Shown here one piece after another: positions 34,209 through 43,047 of a DNA stretch of 64,000 bases. Within the stretch, counting starts at the first letter, position 1. The number at the start of each line of letters is the position of its first letter. Position numbers and translations under genes: made by a program. The stretch lies in assembly GCF_004000825.1 (NCBI RefSeq), contig NZ_BILZ01000030.1:1-64000 (forward strand), written 5' to 3'. The notes under the pieces are model-generated. The model had not been told where the DNA came from and ran no database searches. It was given only the letters and a program-made list of their open reading frames with translations. Source of the stretch: Paenibacillus kobensis NBRC 15729. GTDB taxonomy: Bacteria > Bacillota > Bacilli > Paenibacillales > Paenibacillaceae.

Positions 34209-35015
34209 ATGAGGACCAACTATTCAAGGCTGGCCCGCGGGCTTGTTCTGCTCCTAGGCATTTCGGTCGTATCCAGCGGTTGCAGCAGCTACAAATATGA
34301 GCCGCACGGCTACAAATCGAATACGTACAGTACGCGCAACGCTGGCCAGCCAAGAGAGCTGGACAAGCGCCAATTCGGCACCTTGTCCGTGGGACAGGGC
34401 AATCATGATAATCAATATTTCGAATACAGCTCTCAGATTTCCAAGGAAATAAGCAAGATCGACGGTATCTCGTATGCGAACGTCATGCTTACAGACCGGA
34501 ATGCCTACGTGGGGCTCGTCTTCCATGGCACGGCTATAAGAACGAAATCCGGAGGACGCGATAAGCAGGAGCAAAACGTCGGCGGCGCTAATGAAGGCGT
34601 ATATAACCATACGACTGGCAGTCCTTATTGGGATGGCCGCGAGCTGGCAACGCCATATGGCTCGGCCTTCACGGTGAACGATCATAATGAGATTCCCGAC
34701 GGCTTGAAGCAAGCCGTTGCCCTTCGCGTCCGCAAGCTTGCACCTCGCGTGAAGGAAGTTCATATTTCGGCGAACCGGGAATTCGTGAACCGGCTTCTCG
34801 AATACGCGAAGAAATCGTGGATGAACGAGTCGCTGGAACCTTACCTCGAAGATTTTAATGCGCTCGTCGCCCATCAATTCGCCGGCAGCGATAAGCGTCC
34901 GGCAAGCATTCGGCACATCAACCCGAAGACGACCGGCATAGACCGCAACACAGGCGACAAGGACGGGCCTAACGGAGAGCCGAAAAGCGGCGCCGACAAA
35001 GGAGATACCCGTTAA
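34209..35015 (+). CDS. YhcN/YlaJ-family sporulation lipoprotein
   Basis: 268 residues. Signal peptide with lipobox V-S-S-G-C25 and then the YhcN/YlaJ domain (I-S-K-E-I-S-K-I-D-G-I-S-Y-A-N-V-M-L-T-D-R-N-A-Y-V-G), interrupted by a polar, Gly-rich insert around 115-150. The C-terminus is polar and repetitive (G-D-K-D-G-P-N-G). Family members sit in the spore inner membrane and affect germination. AAAGGAGGT lies 8 nt before the ATG. Confidence 0.85.
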   Translation: MRTNYSRLARGLVLLLGISVVSSGCSSYKYEPHGYKSNTYSTRNAGQPRELDKRQFGTLSVGQGNHDNQYFEYSSQISKEISKIDGISYANVMLTDRNAYVGLVFHGTAIRTKSGGRDKQEQNVGGANEGVYNHTTGSPYWDGRELATPYGSAFTVNDHNEIPDGLKQAVALRVRKLAPRVKEVHISANREFVNRLLEYAKKSWMNESLEPYLEDFNALVAHQFAGSDKRPASIRHINPKTTGIDRNTGDKDGPNGEPKSGADKGDTR

Positions 35016-35130
35016 TCCCAATAATTTCTGAAAATTTTTTCTACTATTATATATGCATGTGAGAACAACCAATTAGAGGCGGAAGACGTTCTAGATTTTT
35101 GTCAGACAATTTAATGAAGCAAACCGGATA

Positions 35131-35160
35131 AGAAAGGGGCGCACCTATGCGCCTCTTTCT
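35131..35160 (+). terminator. Terminator after the YhcN-like gene
   Basis: AGAAAG-GGGCGCA and TGCGCC-TCTTTCT form a stem with loop CCTA, followed by TTATTGTTTG. Confidence 0.65.
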
Positions 35161-35264
35161 TATTGTTTGCTCTCATGAAGCAGCGCTTCATTTATAATTG
35201 AATCCAGACTATACTATAAGTATTGAAGCGTTATGAACTGATTACCCGAAAGCGAGGCACTTTT

Positions 35265-35600
35265 GTGACGACCAATAGCAATTACATTCCGAAGGAACCT
35301 GTATATATAGAATGCAATATTGAGAAAACGGTCGACGTTCTTGGCGGCAAATGGGCGTTTCTGGTGCTCCGCGAGCTGTTCAACGGCACGAAGCGGTTCG
35401 GCGAGCTGCAGCGCTGCATTCCGGCCGTCAGTCCGCGCGCGCTTACGAGTACGCTGCGCCATCTCGAAGAGAAGGGCGTACTGGAGAGACATGTGTATGC
35501 CACCGTTCCCGTTACGGTTGAATACACGCTTACCCCGAAAGGCGAGGATCTCCATAAAATTATTAAAGAAATGAAGCTTTGGGCTGCCAAATGGACTTAG
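35265..35600 (+). CDS. HxlR-family transcriptional regulator
   Basis: 111 residues, single HxlR winged-helix domain: C-N-I-E-K-T-V-D-V-L-G-G-K-W-A-F-L-V-L-R-E-L, R-F-G-E-L-Q-R, I-P-A-V-S-P-R-A-L-T-S-T-L-R-H-L-E-E-K-G-V-L, Y-T-L-T-P-K-G. The lone Cys before helix 1 is the usual redox or electrophile sensor in this family. The GTG at 35265 has GCGAGG 7 nt upstream; the TTG at 35223 has none. Its target is unknown; the adjacent DUF421 gene converges on it. Confidence 0.88.
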   Translation: MTTNSNYIPKEPVYIECNIEKTVDVLGGKWAFLVLRELFNGTKRFGELQRCIPAVSPRALTSTLRHLEEKGVLERHVYATVPVTVEYTLTPKGEDLHKIIKEMKLWAAKWT

Positions 35601-35636
35601 GCCCGGCATTCGAATCAACACAGCAAGGGAGCGGCT

Positions 35637-36335
35637 CTACGGAATAGAGCGCTCCCCTGTTTGTATCGTCACATTGCCTGCATCGTCTACTTGCGCCAGA
35701 AACACTTCCTCCAGCTTAACACCTTTGACCGAGAGCTGCTGGTTCAGCCATGCCTGATTGTACCCCGATTTGCGAAGCGCTTCCTCAATCACGATCCCGT
35801 CCATGACGATACTTTCCGGCTGCCTCTCCGGCTTCATCGCCCAGCCAAGCGATTGTGCCGTTAACGGCTGCAAATCCTTCTTGAGCATAAACGTAATATC
35901 TCCGTTCGATTCCATGACTGCGAATTCGACATCGGCTACTTGGTAAATGCTCTTGCTCCGCATTTTTTCCATAAATTCATCGAGCGTAACCCGTTCTTTG
36001 AACAAGTTCTTCTCGATCAGCGTCCCTTTGTCGATGAGAACGCGCCCCTTGCCGTCGACAAAATTGCGGATCCTCCTGCTCTTCATCGTCGCAAATTCCA
36101 TCCCAACGGAGACAAGCACCCAGACCGATAACGCCAACAATCCCAAATACCACTTGCTGTCAGTATCGAGCGATATATACGCAGCGATATTGCCAATGGA
36201 AAGCCCCGTAATATATTCGAATAACGACAGCTGAGATATTTGCCTTTTGCCTAACAATTTAGTCATAAGGAACAAAATCGAAACAGCCGATAGCGTGCGA
36301 AGCGCTACTTCTAACCATGTTGGCACAGCAGCCAC
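35637..36335 (-). CDS. DUF421 membrane protein (YetF-like)
   Basis: 232 residues; three N-terminal helices with T-K-L-L-G-K-R-Q, then the conserved soluble part (V-L-I-D-K-G, D-V-E-F-A-V-M-E-S-N-G-D-I). It starts with a GTG after GAGAGG. It is a distant paralogue of the gene at 9862, convergent with the HxlR gene; a GGGAGCG hairpin (35628-35657) spans their junction and may terminate both. Confidence 0.85.
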   Translation of the reverse strand: MAAVPTWLEVALRTLSAVSILFLMTKLLGKRQISQLSLFEYITGLSIGNIAAYISLDTDSKWYLGLLALSVWVLVSVGMEFATMKSRRIRNFVDGKGRVLIDKGTLIEKNLFKERVTLDEFMEKMRSKSIYQVADVEFAVMESNGDITFMLKKDLQPLTAQSLGWAMKPERQPESIVMDGIVIEEALRKSGYNQAWLNQQLSVKGVKLEEVFLAQVDDAGNVTIQTGERSIP

Positions 36336-36375
36336 CCCTTCCCTCTCGAGTTAGGATGCCGCTGCCTTACATGAT

Positions 36376-38046
36376 TTATGCCTGGTGCTGGATGTCGAGC
36401 GCTGCCGCAACATAAACGGCTGGCGAGTTCCAATAAATCGTGTTCTCGTTCGTCGAATAACTATCCTCGTGATCAATATAACACGCGGCAGGCGGAAGCT
36501 CCTTCAGCATCGCTACTGCAACTGTATCCTGCCGCCCCGCGTTCGGACCGCCGGCAACGATGCCCGGCACCGGGTCCGGTACGCCGTCGGCAACGGACGG
36601 ACGATGGTGCGGGTGCATAACGGAATACGAGCCAAAGCCCGTAACGTAGCAGATGCCGAGCACATTGTTTCCGAGCAAATAGTCCCATTGATACTGGGCC
36701 GCAGTGCAGTATGCTTCGCGCTTGCCGGCATCTTTCGTCAGATCAGCTGCAATGAGCAGATGCATGCCGTCATTCATGACCGTCATATTGCTTCCCCAAA
36801 CATAACGGTTAGATGGCAGCGCGACGCCGAATCCGTCGGACAACGAAGATGCCAGCAGTTCATCGGCCCGAAGCAGCCAAGCTTCTTGCAGATCCGCCAG
36901 CAGTGCTGCATTCTCTCCGCGTTGTTGCAATGCCGCAAGCAACGCCACCGTTCCGTAGCCGCCGACATCGGCCCATCCGAGCGAACATAGCGGGAAGCTG
37001 CCGCTCTTCGCCAGTTGCTCCGCTCTTGTCAGATAGACCGCATCCCCTGTCAAACGATACAGCTCTGCCGCCGCCCAATAATGCTCGTCAACGACCGTGC
37101 GGTCACCATACTCGCCCGTCGTGACGTCCATCGGATTCTTAAAGCCCGCTAGCTCTTGCCCCTCCGCCCGCTCAAGCCACTGCCACGAACGCTCAGCTGT
37201 TTCTTGGCATATACGTGCGAACGATGCGTCGAATGGCGCATAGATACGGGATGCCATCGCCATCGAGGCCGCGAACGTGCCAGCTGCCGTGAACGAAACC
37301 GGCGAGTAGACGAGAGTTCCCAGATCATCCTCCGGCATGACATGCAAGCCGGGGAACCCGTAGGTTGTCAGCTTATGGTAGACGGCTCCGTCCTCGCGTT
37401 GATTCAGCAGCATCCAATCCAGTTCATAACGCGTCTCATTCAAAATATCTGGAATGCCGTTGCCGCTCTCTGGAATGATGGTCGGCTCCGCGAAAGCGGC
37501 CGGATACCGCTCGAAAGCGAGCATCAGATCGGCAACCGCCTTTGCTGCAGCGACCATATACTTGCCGTAATCGCCGGCATCGTGCCAGCCTCCTGCCGAT
37601 GGCAGCTTCGTTGCCGTATCGCCATGCACTCCGCCGTGTGCCAGATGGCATGCGCCATGCTTCCAAGGACCTGCGAATTCCTCGGTTAACTCCATGCCGC
37701 AGCGCATATAATAGAAGTTTTTGAGCAGCGCCCGTTTAATTTCCTGATAAGGACGCTCCGAAACGGCGAACGTCTCCGATTCGATTCCGCCCTCCATCAC
37801 GATCCGGTAACGTCCTGGTTGGTCTAATGCGTCCAAGCTTGCACGGCTGACCGCAATGCCGGCGGAAGCGTCATCTGTTAATGGACCTGTTTGTCCTTTA
37901 TATACGGTTTCGTTCGTATCGACATTTACAACCTCGAATTCCCCTTTTACCAGTTGACTGGAAAACGTTTTCGATTGACCAACCGTAAAGCCAAGCTGGT
38001 TAACCCGGACAGCTGGCTCATTCCACGATTTCTTCTGCAGTGTCAT
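36376..38046 (-). CDS. Glycoside hydrolase family 9, cytoplasmic
   Basis: 556 residues. An N-terminal Ig-like domain of the CelD type (about 12-95) and a GH9 catalytic domain. The catalytic base pair lies in G-G-W-H-D156-A-G-D159-Y-G-K-Y, the conserved His in H-P-H-H-R-P, the proton donor Glu534 in N-E-N-T-I-Y-W-N. Most GH9 enzymes are secreted endoglucanases; this one has no signal peptide and so probably acts on imported oligosaccharides (cellodextrins or related beta-linked sugars). A weak cre-like site lies upstream. Confidence 0.87.
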   Translation of the reverse strand: MTLQKKSWNEPAVRVNQLGFTVGQSKTFSSQLVKGEFEVVNVDTNETVYKGQTGPLTDDASAGIAVSRASLDALDQPGRYRIVMEGGIESETFAVSERPYQEIKRALLKNFYYMRCGMELTEEFAGPWKHGACHLAHGGVHGDTATKLPSAGGWHDAGDYGKYMVAAAKAVADLMLAFERYPAAFAEPTIIPESGNGIPDILNETRYELDWMLLNQREDGAVYHKLTTYGFPGLHVMPEDDLGTLVYSPVSFTAAGTFAASMAMASRIYAPFDASFARICQETAERSWQWLERAEGQELAGFKNPMDVTTGEYGDRTVVDEHYWAAAELYRLTGDAVYLTRAEQLAKSGSFPLCSLGWADVGGYGTVALLAALQQRGENAALLADLQEAWLLRADELLASSLSDGFGVALPSNRYVWGSNMTVMNDGMHLLIAADLTKDAGKREAYCTAAQYQWDYLLGNNVLGICYVTGFGSYSVMHPHHRPSVADGVPDPVPGIVAGGPNAGRQDTVAVAMLKELPPAACYIDHEDSYSTNENTIYWNSPAVYVAAALDIQHQA

Positions 38047-38116
38047 CTTGTTTGCCCCCTAATGAAAAGATTAATCATGTTGATGGAACCGTAAGCCGAA
38101 AGAAGATACCACAAAA

Positions 38117-38130
38117 TGAAAACGTTGTGA
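38117..38130. promoter_or_regulatory. Weak cre-like site upstream of the GH9 gene
   Basis: TGAAAACGTTGTGA keeps the left half of the cre consensus but has G for C near the right end. It lies 70 nt before the GH9 start. Weak alone; plausible for a carbohydrate gene. Confidence 0.35.
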
Positions 38131-38202
38131 TTATGTAAAAAATATCGAAATGGTTACCTTGTAAGGCTCCAGAACCTTTCGACACCATGATTATACAATA
38201 AT

Positions 38203-38225
38203 AAAAAGAACGGGTAACCCCGTTC
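38203..38225 (-). terminator. Terminator after the GNAT/CN-hydrolase unit
   Basis: Minus strand: GAACGGG and CCCGTTC pair with a 4-nt loop, followed by TTTTTATTATTG. It lies 45 nt past the stop at 38270. Confidence 0.7.
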
Positions 38226-38269
38226 CTCTTGTGATTTCTTTATGCGTAATTGCTATGGCGGCCATCTTC

Positions 38270-38986
38270 CTACAAAGGAAGCAGCGCGACCTTGTCCTTT
38301 TGATCCAGAGAAGCGACCATTTCCTCCCAAGCACCAGGCTTATTGGGAAGCACCGCATAATAACGGCGCAGAAACTTCGCAACGAGCGCAGCATCTACCT
38401 CATCCCGCCCGTTATAAGGCAGGAACCCTAGATCCAGCTCTTCTACCGCTTCTCCGTCATTCTGCCAGGATGGATGGACGTACGCCATATCGATCCGCTT
38501 GTAGCCCATATGCGACAGCACTTCCCGGCGCACGTACGGATTCATCGTCATTAAGCCGCCGAAGTCGTGGTCGCCTGCCTTGTAAGGATCATAAATTTCG
38601 GCGAACATGCCGTCCAGCTTCTGGCCGAACGAATAGGCCAGCGCATCCAGATCGCGTTGGCGCTCGCGCCAGAGGAATGGCCCGATGCCAAGCCCTGGGC
38701 GGCCGACAATCGTGAAATCAGTCATCGCAACGTTAAAATCAGGATAATAGCGGTATTCCGTCGTCCCGACTACTTCACCTTCATGTACGGCGACGAACAC
38801 ACGTATGCCGGGATCCTCCAACGGTTCCTTCCATAAGTCGAAAGCGAGCACTTCCTCAGGAGGAAACACTTCGCCCATCAGTTTATGCATCGCCGCGAAC
38901 AGCGGGTCAGCGATATTCGTAATCCGGATAAATTCCATCGTAACGGTCAGCTCCTTCGGATCCAATTGTTCAATGCAGTCAATCAT
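38270..38986 (-). CDS. GNAT-like acetyltransferase
   Basis: 238 residues with a GNAT-like core (V-F-V-A-V-H-E-G-E-V-V-G-T-T-E-Y-R-Y, then G-L-G-I-G near the acyl-CoA loop). The substrate is unknown. Its ATG follows the upstream gene's stop after one base, suggesting coupling; an ATG at 38938 with AAGGAG 12 nt before it is the alternative. It forms a three-gene unit with the next GNAT gene and the carbon-nitrogen hydrolase. Confidence 0.75.
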   Translation of the reverse strand: MIDCIEQLDPKELTVTMEFIRITNIADPLFAAMHKLMGEVFPPEEVLAFDLWKEPLEDPGIRVFVAVHEGEVVGTTEYRYYPDFNVAMTDFTIVGRPGLGIGPFLWRERQRDLDALAYSFGQKLDGMFAEIYDPYKAGDHDFGGLMTMNPYVRREVLSHMGYKRIDMAYVHPSWQNDGEAVEELDLGFLPYNGRDEVDAALVAKFLRRYYAVLPNKPGAWEEMVASLDQKDKVALLPL

Positions 38987-38987
38987 G

Positions 38988-39671
38988 CTAAATAGGAATA
39001 AAAGGATTGCGCCACTCCATCAGCGCCGCGTTGTTGCCGGACTCTGCATCGTCCAAATAGTTGCGCGCCACACCGATCGGCGTACGGCCGACGCGCAGCA
39101 TAAAGCTAATGACAGGATCGTTCAGCTCGCCGCGGATAACCGCTTCAAGATATTGCTCCGGTGTCAGCCGTTCCGCCACATGATGATAGCCCGACAGTCT
39201 GCCCCCGCCGAGCAGACGGGTCAGACGATGATGTACGACGACGTCGTACATGGAGAACATAAGCCACTGTCCAAGCCGAAGCTTGCGGAACTGCGGCCGA
39301 ACGCACAGGTCAACGACATATAGCGTATCGCCGGACGGATTATGATTGCGGATGTAGCCGCTGTCGGTGATCTGTTCCCAGCTGTGATCGGGATGCGCGG
39401 GATCGAATTGGACGATCAGCCCCGTCATCGAGCCGGCCATTCTGCCGTCGACTTCAATGCACAGAGCACCGTCTTGGAACCGTTCAATATGGCTCGCCAA
39501 CTGTTCACGGTTCCACCATAGCTCAGACGGATACGGCGGCGGAAAGCATTCGGTTTGAATCTGAATCAATTCATCGAAGTCAGCCTCTGTATAGCTGCGA
39601 ACCGTCGCCGGCACCGGCTGGCCCTCATTCATGACATACAGCGATTTGCGGTACAGGTTAGGGTTAGGCAC
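38988..39671 (-). CDS. GNAT-family N-acetyltransferase
   Basis: 227 residues with a clear GNAT fold: V-R-S-Y-T-E-A-D-F-D-E-L near the N-terminus, L-Y-V-V-D-L-C-V-R-P-Q-F-R-K-L-R-L-G-Q-W-L at the acetyl-CoA site (R/Q-x-x-G-x-G/A variant). In B. subtilis YhcX a GNAT domain is fused to a carbon-nitrogen hydrolase; here the two are adjacent separate genes with 6 nt between them. Confidence 0.82.
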   Translation of the reverse strand: MPNPNLYRKSLYVMNEGQPVPATVRSYTEADFDELIQIQTECFPPPYPSELWWNREQLASHIERFQDGALCIEVDGRMAGSMTGLIVQFDPAHPDHSWEQITDSGYIRNHNPSGDTLYVVDLCVRPQFRKLRLGQWLMFSMYDVVVHHRLTRLLGGGRLSGYHHVAERLTPEQYLEAVIRGELNDPVISFMLRVGRTPIGVARNYLDDAESGNNAALMEWRNPFIPI

Positions 39672-39677
39672 ACCGCA

Positions 39678-40538
39678 TCACTTCCAATCCGTATACAGAT
39701 CGGTCCGGCGGTCCCGCCACGTCGTCACCGATCCCCGCTCCCTTACTTCATGCAGAAGCGATAGATCGAGATCGGCCGTCACGATCATGTCGCCGTTAAT
39801 TTCCCCTTCCACCATAATACCGCGCGGAGGAAAAGGAATATCGTTAGGCGTTAATACAGCCGCCTGCCCATAATTCAGCCGCATGAAATCGACTGTCGGC
39901 AGCGAGCCGACCGTGCCCGTCGTGACGATATAGATTTGGTTCTCAATCGTACGTGCATGCGCGCAGTAACGAACGCGGTAGAAGCCTTGACGGTCATCGG
40001 TGCACGACGGGCAGAAAATAATGTCCGCGCCCTTCGCCCGCGCCATCCGCACGATCTCCGGAAACTCTATGTCGTAACAAGTCAGCATAGCGATTCGGCC
40101 TTTCGGCGTATCGAATACAGCCAGCCCGTCGCCGGCACCCATATTCCATTCCGTCACTTCCGTCGGCGTGATGTGCAGCTTCGGCTGAACGCCAACCGTA
40201 CCGTCCGGCATGAACAAGTGCGCCGCGTTCAGCAGCTTCCCTTCATCGTTCCGGATAACATGCGTTCCTCCGATGATGATCATGTTATATCGGGCGGCCA
40301 GCCCTTGAAACAACTCAATGTAAGCGTCCGTGAAATCAGGCAGCGCTTCGATGCTGCGAGCCTTGCCGTTCTCATCCGGAATCGACATCAGCTGCGTCGT
40401 CATAAACTCGGGAAACAGGATGTACTCCGAACCGAATTCGTCGGCGGTCCTTATATAATGCTCGACTTGCGCAGCGAACGCCTCGAACGAATCAATCGTA
40501 TGCAGGTGATACTGCACAGCAGAAACTCTCAGTCTCAT
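39678..40538 (-). CDS. Carbon-nitrogen hydrolase (nitrilase superfamily)
   Basis: 286 residues. Catalytic triad E44 (L-F-P-E-F), K120 (Q-P-K-L-H-I-T-P-T-E) and C154 (L-T-C-Y-D-I-E-F-P-E). It hydrolyses an amide or nitrile C-N bond; the substrate is unknown. The ATG at 40538 has GGAGGT 10 nt upstream, while the ATG at 40556 lies inside that site. First gene of the unit with two GNAT genes, a combination found fused in YhcX. Confidence 0.85.
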   Translation of the reverse strand: MRLRVSAVQYHLHTIDSFEAFAAQVEHYIRTADEFGSEYILFPEFMTTQLMSIPDENGKARSIEALPDFTDAYIELFQGLAARYNMIIIGGTHVIRNDEGKLLNAAHLFMPDGTVGVQPKLHITPTEVTEWNMGAGDGLAVFDTPKGRIAMLTCYDIEFPEIVRMARAKGADIIFCPSCTDDRQGFYRVRYCAHARTIENQIYIVTTGTVGSLPTVDFMRLNYGQAAVLTPNDIPFPPRGIMVEGEINGDMIVTADLDLSLLHEVRERGSVTTWRDRRTDLYTDWK

Positions 40539-40650
40539 CGGGTAAAGCACCTCCATTCTCCATCTTATCGCCTATTCTACCTCTTATTGTGACGCAAAAC
40601 CGCCAGCGCAACAAGAGCGCGAACAGCAAGCTGCAGCAGATCTTCCAATT

Positions 40651-40679
40651 TTGTAAAATGATATAAAAGTTGCTATAAT
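40651..40679 (+). promoter_or_regulatory. SigA-type promoter of the 40718 gene
   Basis: -35 TTGTAA (40651-40656), 17-nt spacer, consensus -10 TATAAT (40674-40679). RNA would start near 40686, giving about 30 nt of leader to the site discussed for the gene below. Confidence 0.65.
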
Positions 40680-40717
40680 CACCAGTACGGGCTGGCGGCC
40701 CCAAGGAGGGTATTCAT

Positions 40718-41260
40718 ATCGTTAATATTATCGATTACCGTGCTGTAATGGACCACCATGCAGCGAATCAGCTGTCGGATGAAGCGCTGATCATGGAATG
40801 CTTCGCACCTGTCATTCACGCTTACAAAGACGTCACGTCACAAGACGGAGACGTACCCGCGCTCTACGCCTCATTCACGGACGGCCAGAAAGCGCTTATC
40901 GCTGTCCAGACCTTCATGATGCACGCGGTTAGAGGTACCGAGGAATTCCATTGGCAGTGCATGCTCTTCCGCACGTTTCCGCTCCGGCTCCAAGGCATCA
41001 AAAGCGGCATCCGGTTGTTCGGCGACACGGCTATGACCGAAATTCTCGATGACATTGCGGCATTAATCGAACCCTTGAACTTCGAAGAAGGCACGATGCT
41101 CACAGCGCCAGAAGCCCAGCAGCTTCTTAGGGGTAACCCCGACTATGCTTTCGCCGTTACGCAGCTGGAAGCGCGACTGCATTACGCACTTCCTTACACC
41201 TACAGCTTGATCGCTTCGTTTATCCGCAATCGGGCGGATGACTTTATTCAGAACAATTAA
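40718..41260 (+). CDS. Hypothetical protein, probable non-AUG start
   Basis: About 180 residues, helical and charged, no family recognised. The first in-frame ATG is at 40748 and has no ribosome binding site. AAGGAGGG lies at 40703-40710 and 7-8 nt after it comes an in-frame ATC at 40718; no ATG, GTG or TTG lies between. The frame continues without a stop from 40718 (I-V-N-I-I-D-Y-R-A-V-M). An AUC start is rare but would give the ideal spacing. If refused, the gene starts at 40748 (170 residues). Confidence 0.6.
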   Translation: MVNIIDYRAVMDHHAANQLSDEALIMECFAPVIHAYKDVTSQDGDVPALYASFTDGQKALIAVQTFMMHAVRGTEEFHWQCMLFRTFPLRLQGIKSGIRLFGDTAMTEILDDIAALIEPLNFEEGTMLTAPEAQQLLRGNPDYAFAVTQLEARLHYALPYTYSLIASFIRNRADDFIQNN

Positions 41261-41264
41261 TCGG

Positions 41265-42752
41265 TTAATCGTTCTTCGGGCTGTAATGCTCGATGAGCTT
41301 CATTTTCTGCTCCCACACTTCGACGCTAAGATCAACCGGGTACGTCTGCGGATTCACTTTGCGCAGCACTTCCGGAGAGAACAAAGCCAGCTGCCGGCGG
41401 TGATAGTCCCGAATAACGGACAACGTCGGCAGCTTCTCCACTAGCTTCCCTTCGACAATAACGGGCCTCAAAAGCGGGACCGCTTCGTAATCCGAGACGA
41501 ACTTGTTCCGGTAAGGCTGCGTCGGATCGAACAGTCTCAGCCGCTGCCCTTCCCGTACATTCTTCTCCCACGGAAAAGCCAAATAGTCTGCTTCCGCCTT
41601 GCCGGTGCGCCGATTGACAATCCGGTACACATCCTTGCTTCCCGGTGTCGACACTTTCTCCGGATTCCCGGACAGCTTAATAACGGGCTGCAGCTCGCCT
41701 CCTTGAACCGTTTCCCGCGCGACCAGCTTATACACGCCGCCGAGCGCCGGCTGATCGGCTGCCGTAATCAGCTGCGTCCCGACGCCCCATGAATCGATCC
41801 TCGCTCCCTGCGCTTTCAGTTCTGCAATGATCGACTCGTCCAGATCGTTAGAAGCGACGATGGCTACGTCCGTGAAACCCGCTTCATCCAGTTGGCGCCG
41901 CGCTTCCTTGGATGTCAGCGCCAGATCGCCGCTGTCGATCCGTATCGCGCTCATTCGCTTCCCTCGTGCTGCTAGCATCCGGGCAGTATTTATGGCATGC
42001 GGAACGCCGCTGCCCAACGTATCGTATGTATCGACGAGCAGCGTCACACTGTCGGGCAGCGCCTCGGCATAACGGTCGAACGCCTCTTGCTCGCTGTCGT
42101 GCGCCTGCACCCACGCGTGCGCATGCGTTCCTTTGGCCGGGACGCCGAACAGCATCGCCGCCCTCATGTTCGACGTCGCGTCGAATCCGGCAATGTACGA
42201 AGCTCTCGCTCCCCATACCGCTGCCTCCGCCTCTTGCGCCCGCCGGGTGCCGAATTCCATCAGCACGTCCTTCTCCGCCGCCCGCCGTATGCGCGCCGCC
42301 TTCGTTGCGATAAGCGTCTGATAGTTCATAAAATTAAGCAGCGCCGTCTCAACTAGCTGCGCCTCGAATACACGCGCTTCTACGCGAACGAGCGGCTCGT
42401 TCGGGAAGACGAGCGTCCCTTCCGGCACCGCCATGATGTTCCCGGTGAACCGGAATTGGCGAAGCTCGGCCAGAAACGCCTCGTCGTACCGCTCTTCCTG
42501 TTCCTGCAGGAACGAAATCTCATGCTCGTGGAAGCGAAGCGACCGGATGTAGTCTACAATCCGCTCTAATCCGGCGAACACGGCGTAACCGTTCCCGAAC
42601 GGAAGCTTGCGGAAGTAAGCCTCGAATACGGCTTTCCGATTGTGCGTGCCGTTCTTCCAGTGCGCATACATCATATTAATCTGATACTTGTCGGTATGAA
42701 GCGCCAAATGCCCGTATTCCCGGCCTTCCGTCCCGTCAAAATATGTCGTCAT
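41265..42752 (-). CDS. pncB: Nicotinate phosphoribosyltransferase
   Basis: 495 residues. It makes nicotinate mononucleotide from nicotinate and PRPP in NAD salvage. Visible family blocks: L-A-L-H-T-D-K-Y-Q-I-N-M-M near the start, F-G-T-R-R-A-Q, G-T-H-A-H-A-W, L-V-D-T-Y-D-T, I-R-I-D-S-G-D-L (PRPP site), V-G-T-Q-L. The ATG at 42752 follows GGGGGGA; the longer frame to 42836 has no support. It is convergent with the 40718 gene. Confidence 0.93.
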   Translation of the reverse strand: MTTYFDGTEGREYGHLALHTDKYQINMMYAHWKNGTHNRKAVFEAYFRKLPFGNGYAVFAGLERIVDYIRSLRFHEHEISFLQEQEERYDEAFLAELRQFRFTGNIMAVPEGTLVFPNEPLVRVEARVFEAQLVETALLNFMNYQTLIATKAARIRRAAEKDVLMEFGTRRAQEAEAAVWGARASYIAGFDATSNMRAAMLFGVPAKGTHAHAWVQAHDSEQEAFDRYAEALPDSVTLLVDTYDTLGSGVPHAINTARMLAARGKRMSAIRIDSGDLALTSKEARRQLDEAGFTDVAIVASNDLDESIIAELKAQGARIDSWGVGTQLITAADQPALGGVYKLVARETVQGGELQPVIKLSGNPEKVSTPGSKDVYRIVNRRTGKAEADYLAFPWEKNVREGQRLRLFDPTQPYRNKFVSDYEAVPLLRPVIVEGKLVEKLPTLSVIRDYHRRQLALFSPEVLRKVNPQTYPVDLSVEVWEQKMKLIEHYSPKND

Positions 42753-42950
42753 GCCCGTTCCCCCCAGCTTATGGATCGCCCGATTCGCGTTACATAAAAA
42801 GAAGCCGAACCACCCGGTCCGGCCCTTCGGTGCCAATACATCTAGCTTGCTCCAATATCCGCCGCCGAATGCTTAATCTCCGGCTTAAGTTACCCTTGCC
42901 TGCGCTGCGGGCGCTCCTAACGGACGGTACCGTACTCACTGACGGCTCTT

Positions 42951-42974
42951 GCATCACTTTCTGTGTCACAACAG
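42951..42974 (+). repeat. Dispersed 24-bp repeat, copy 1
   Basis: The 24-mer begins GCATCACTTT and ends GTGTCACAACAG. An identical copy lies 52 bp downstream and a diverged one at 60444. Located between pncB and topB. The 295-nt intergenic region holds no other recognised feature. Confidence 0.7.
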
Positions 42975-43002
42975 CACAGTTACTCCGCTCATGGGCGCTG
43001 CT

Positions 43003-43026
43003 GCATCACTTTCTGTGTCACAACAG
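43003..43026 (+). repeat. Dispersed 24-bp repeat, copy 2
   Basis: Identical to copy 1 across 24 bases, 20 nt past the topB stop codon on the minus-strand side. Confidence 0.7.
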
Positions 43027-43047
43027 ACCGGTTTCCTCGTCGCGAAG

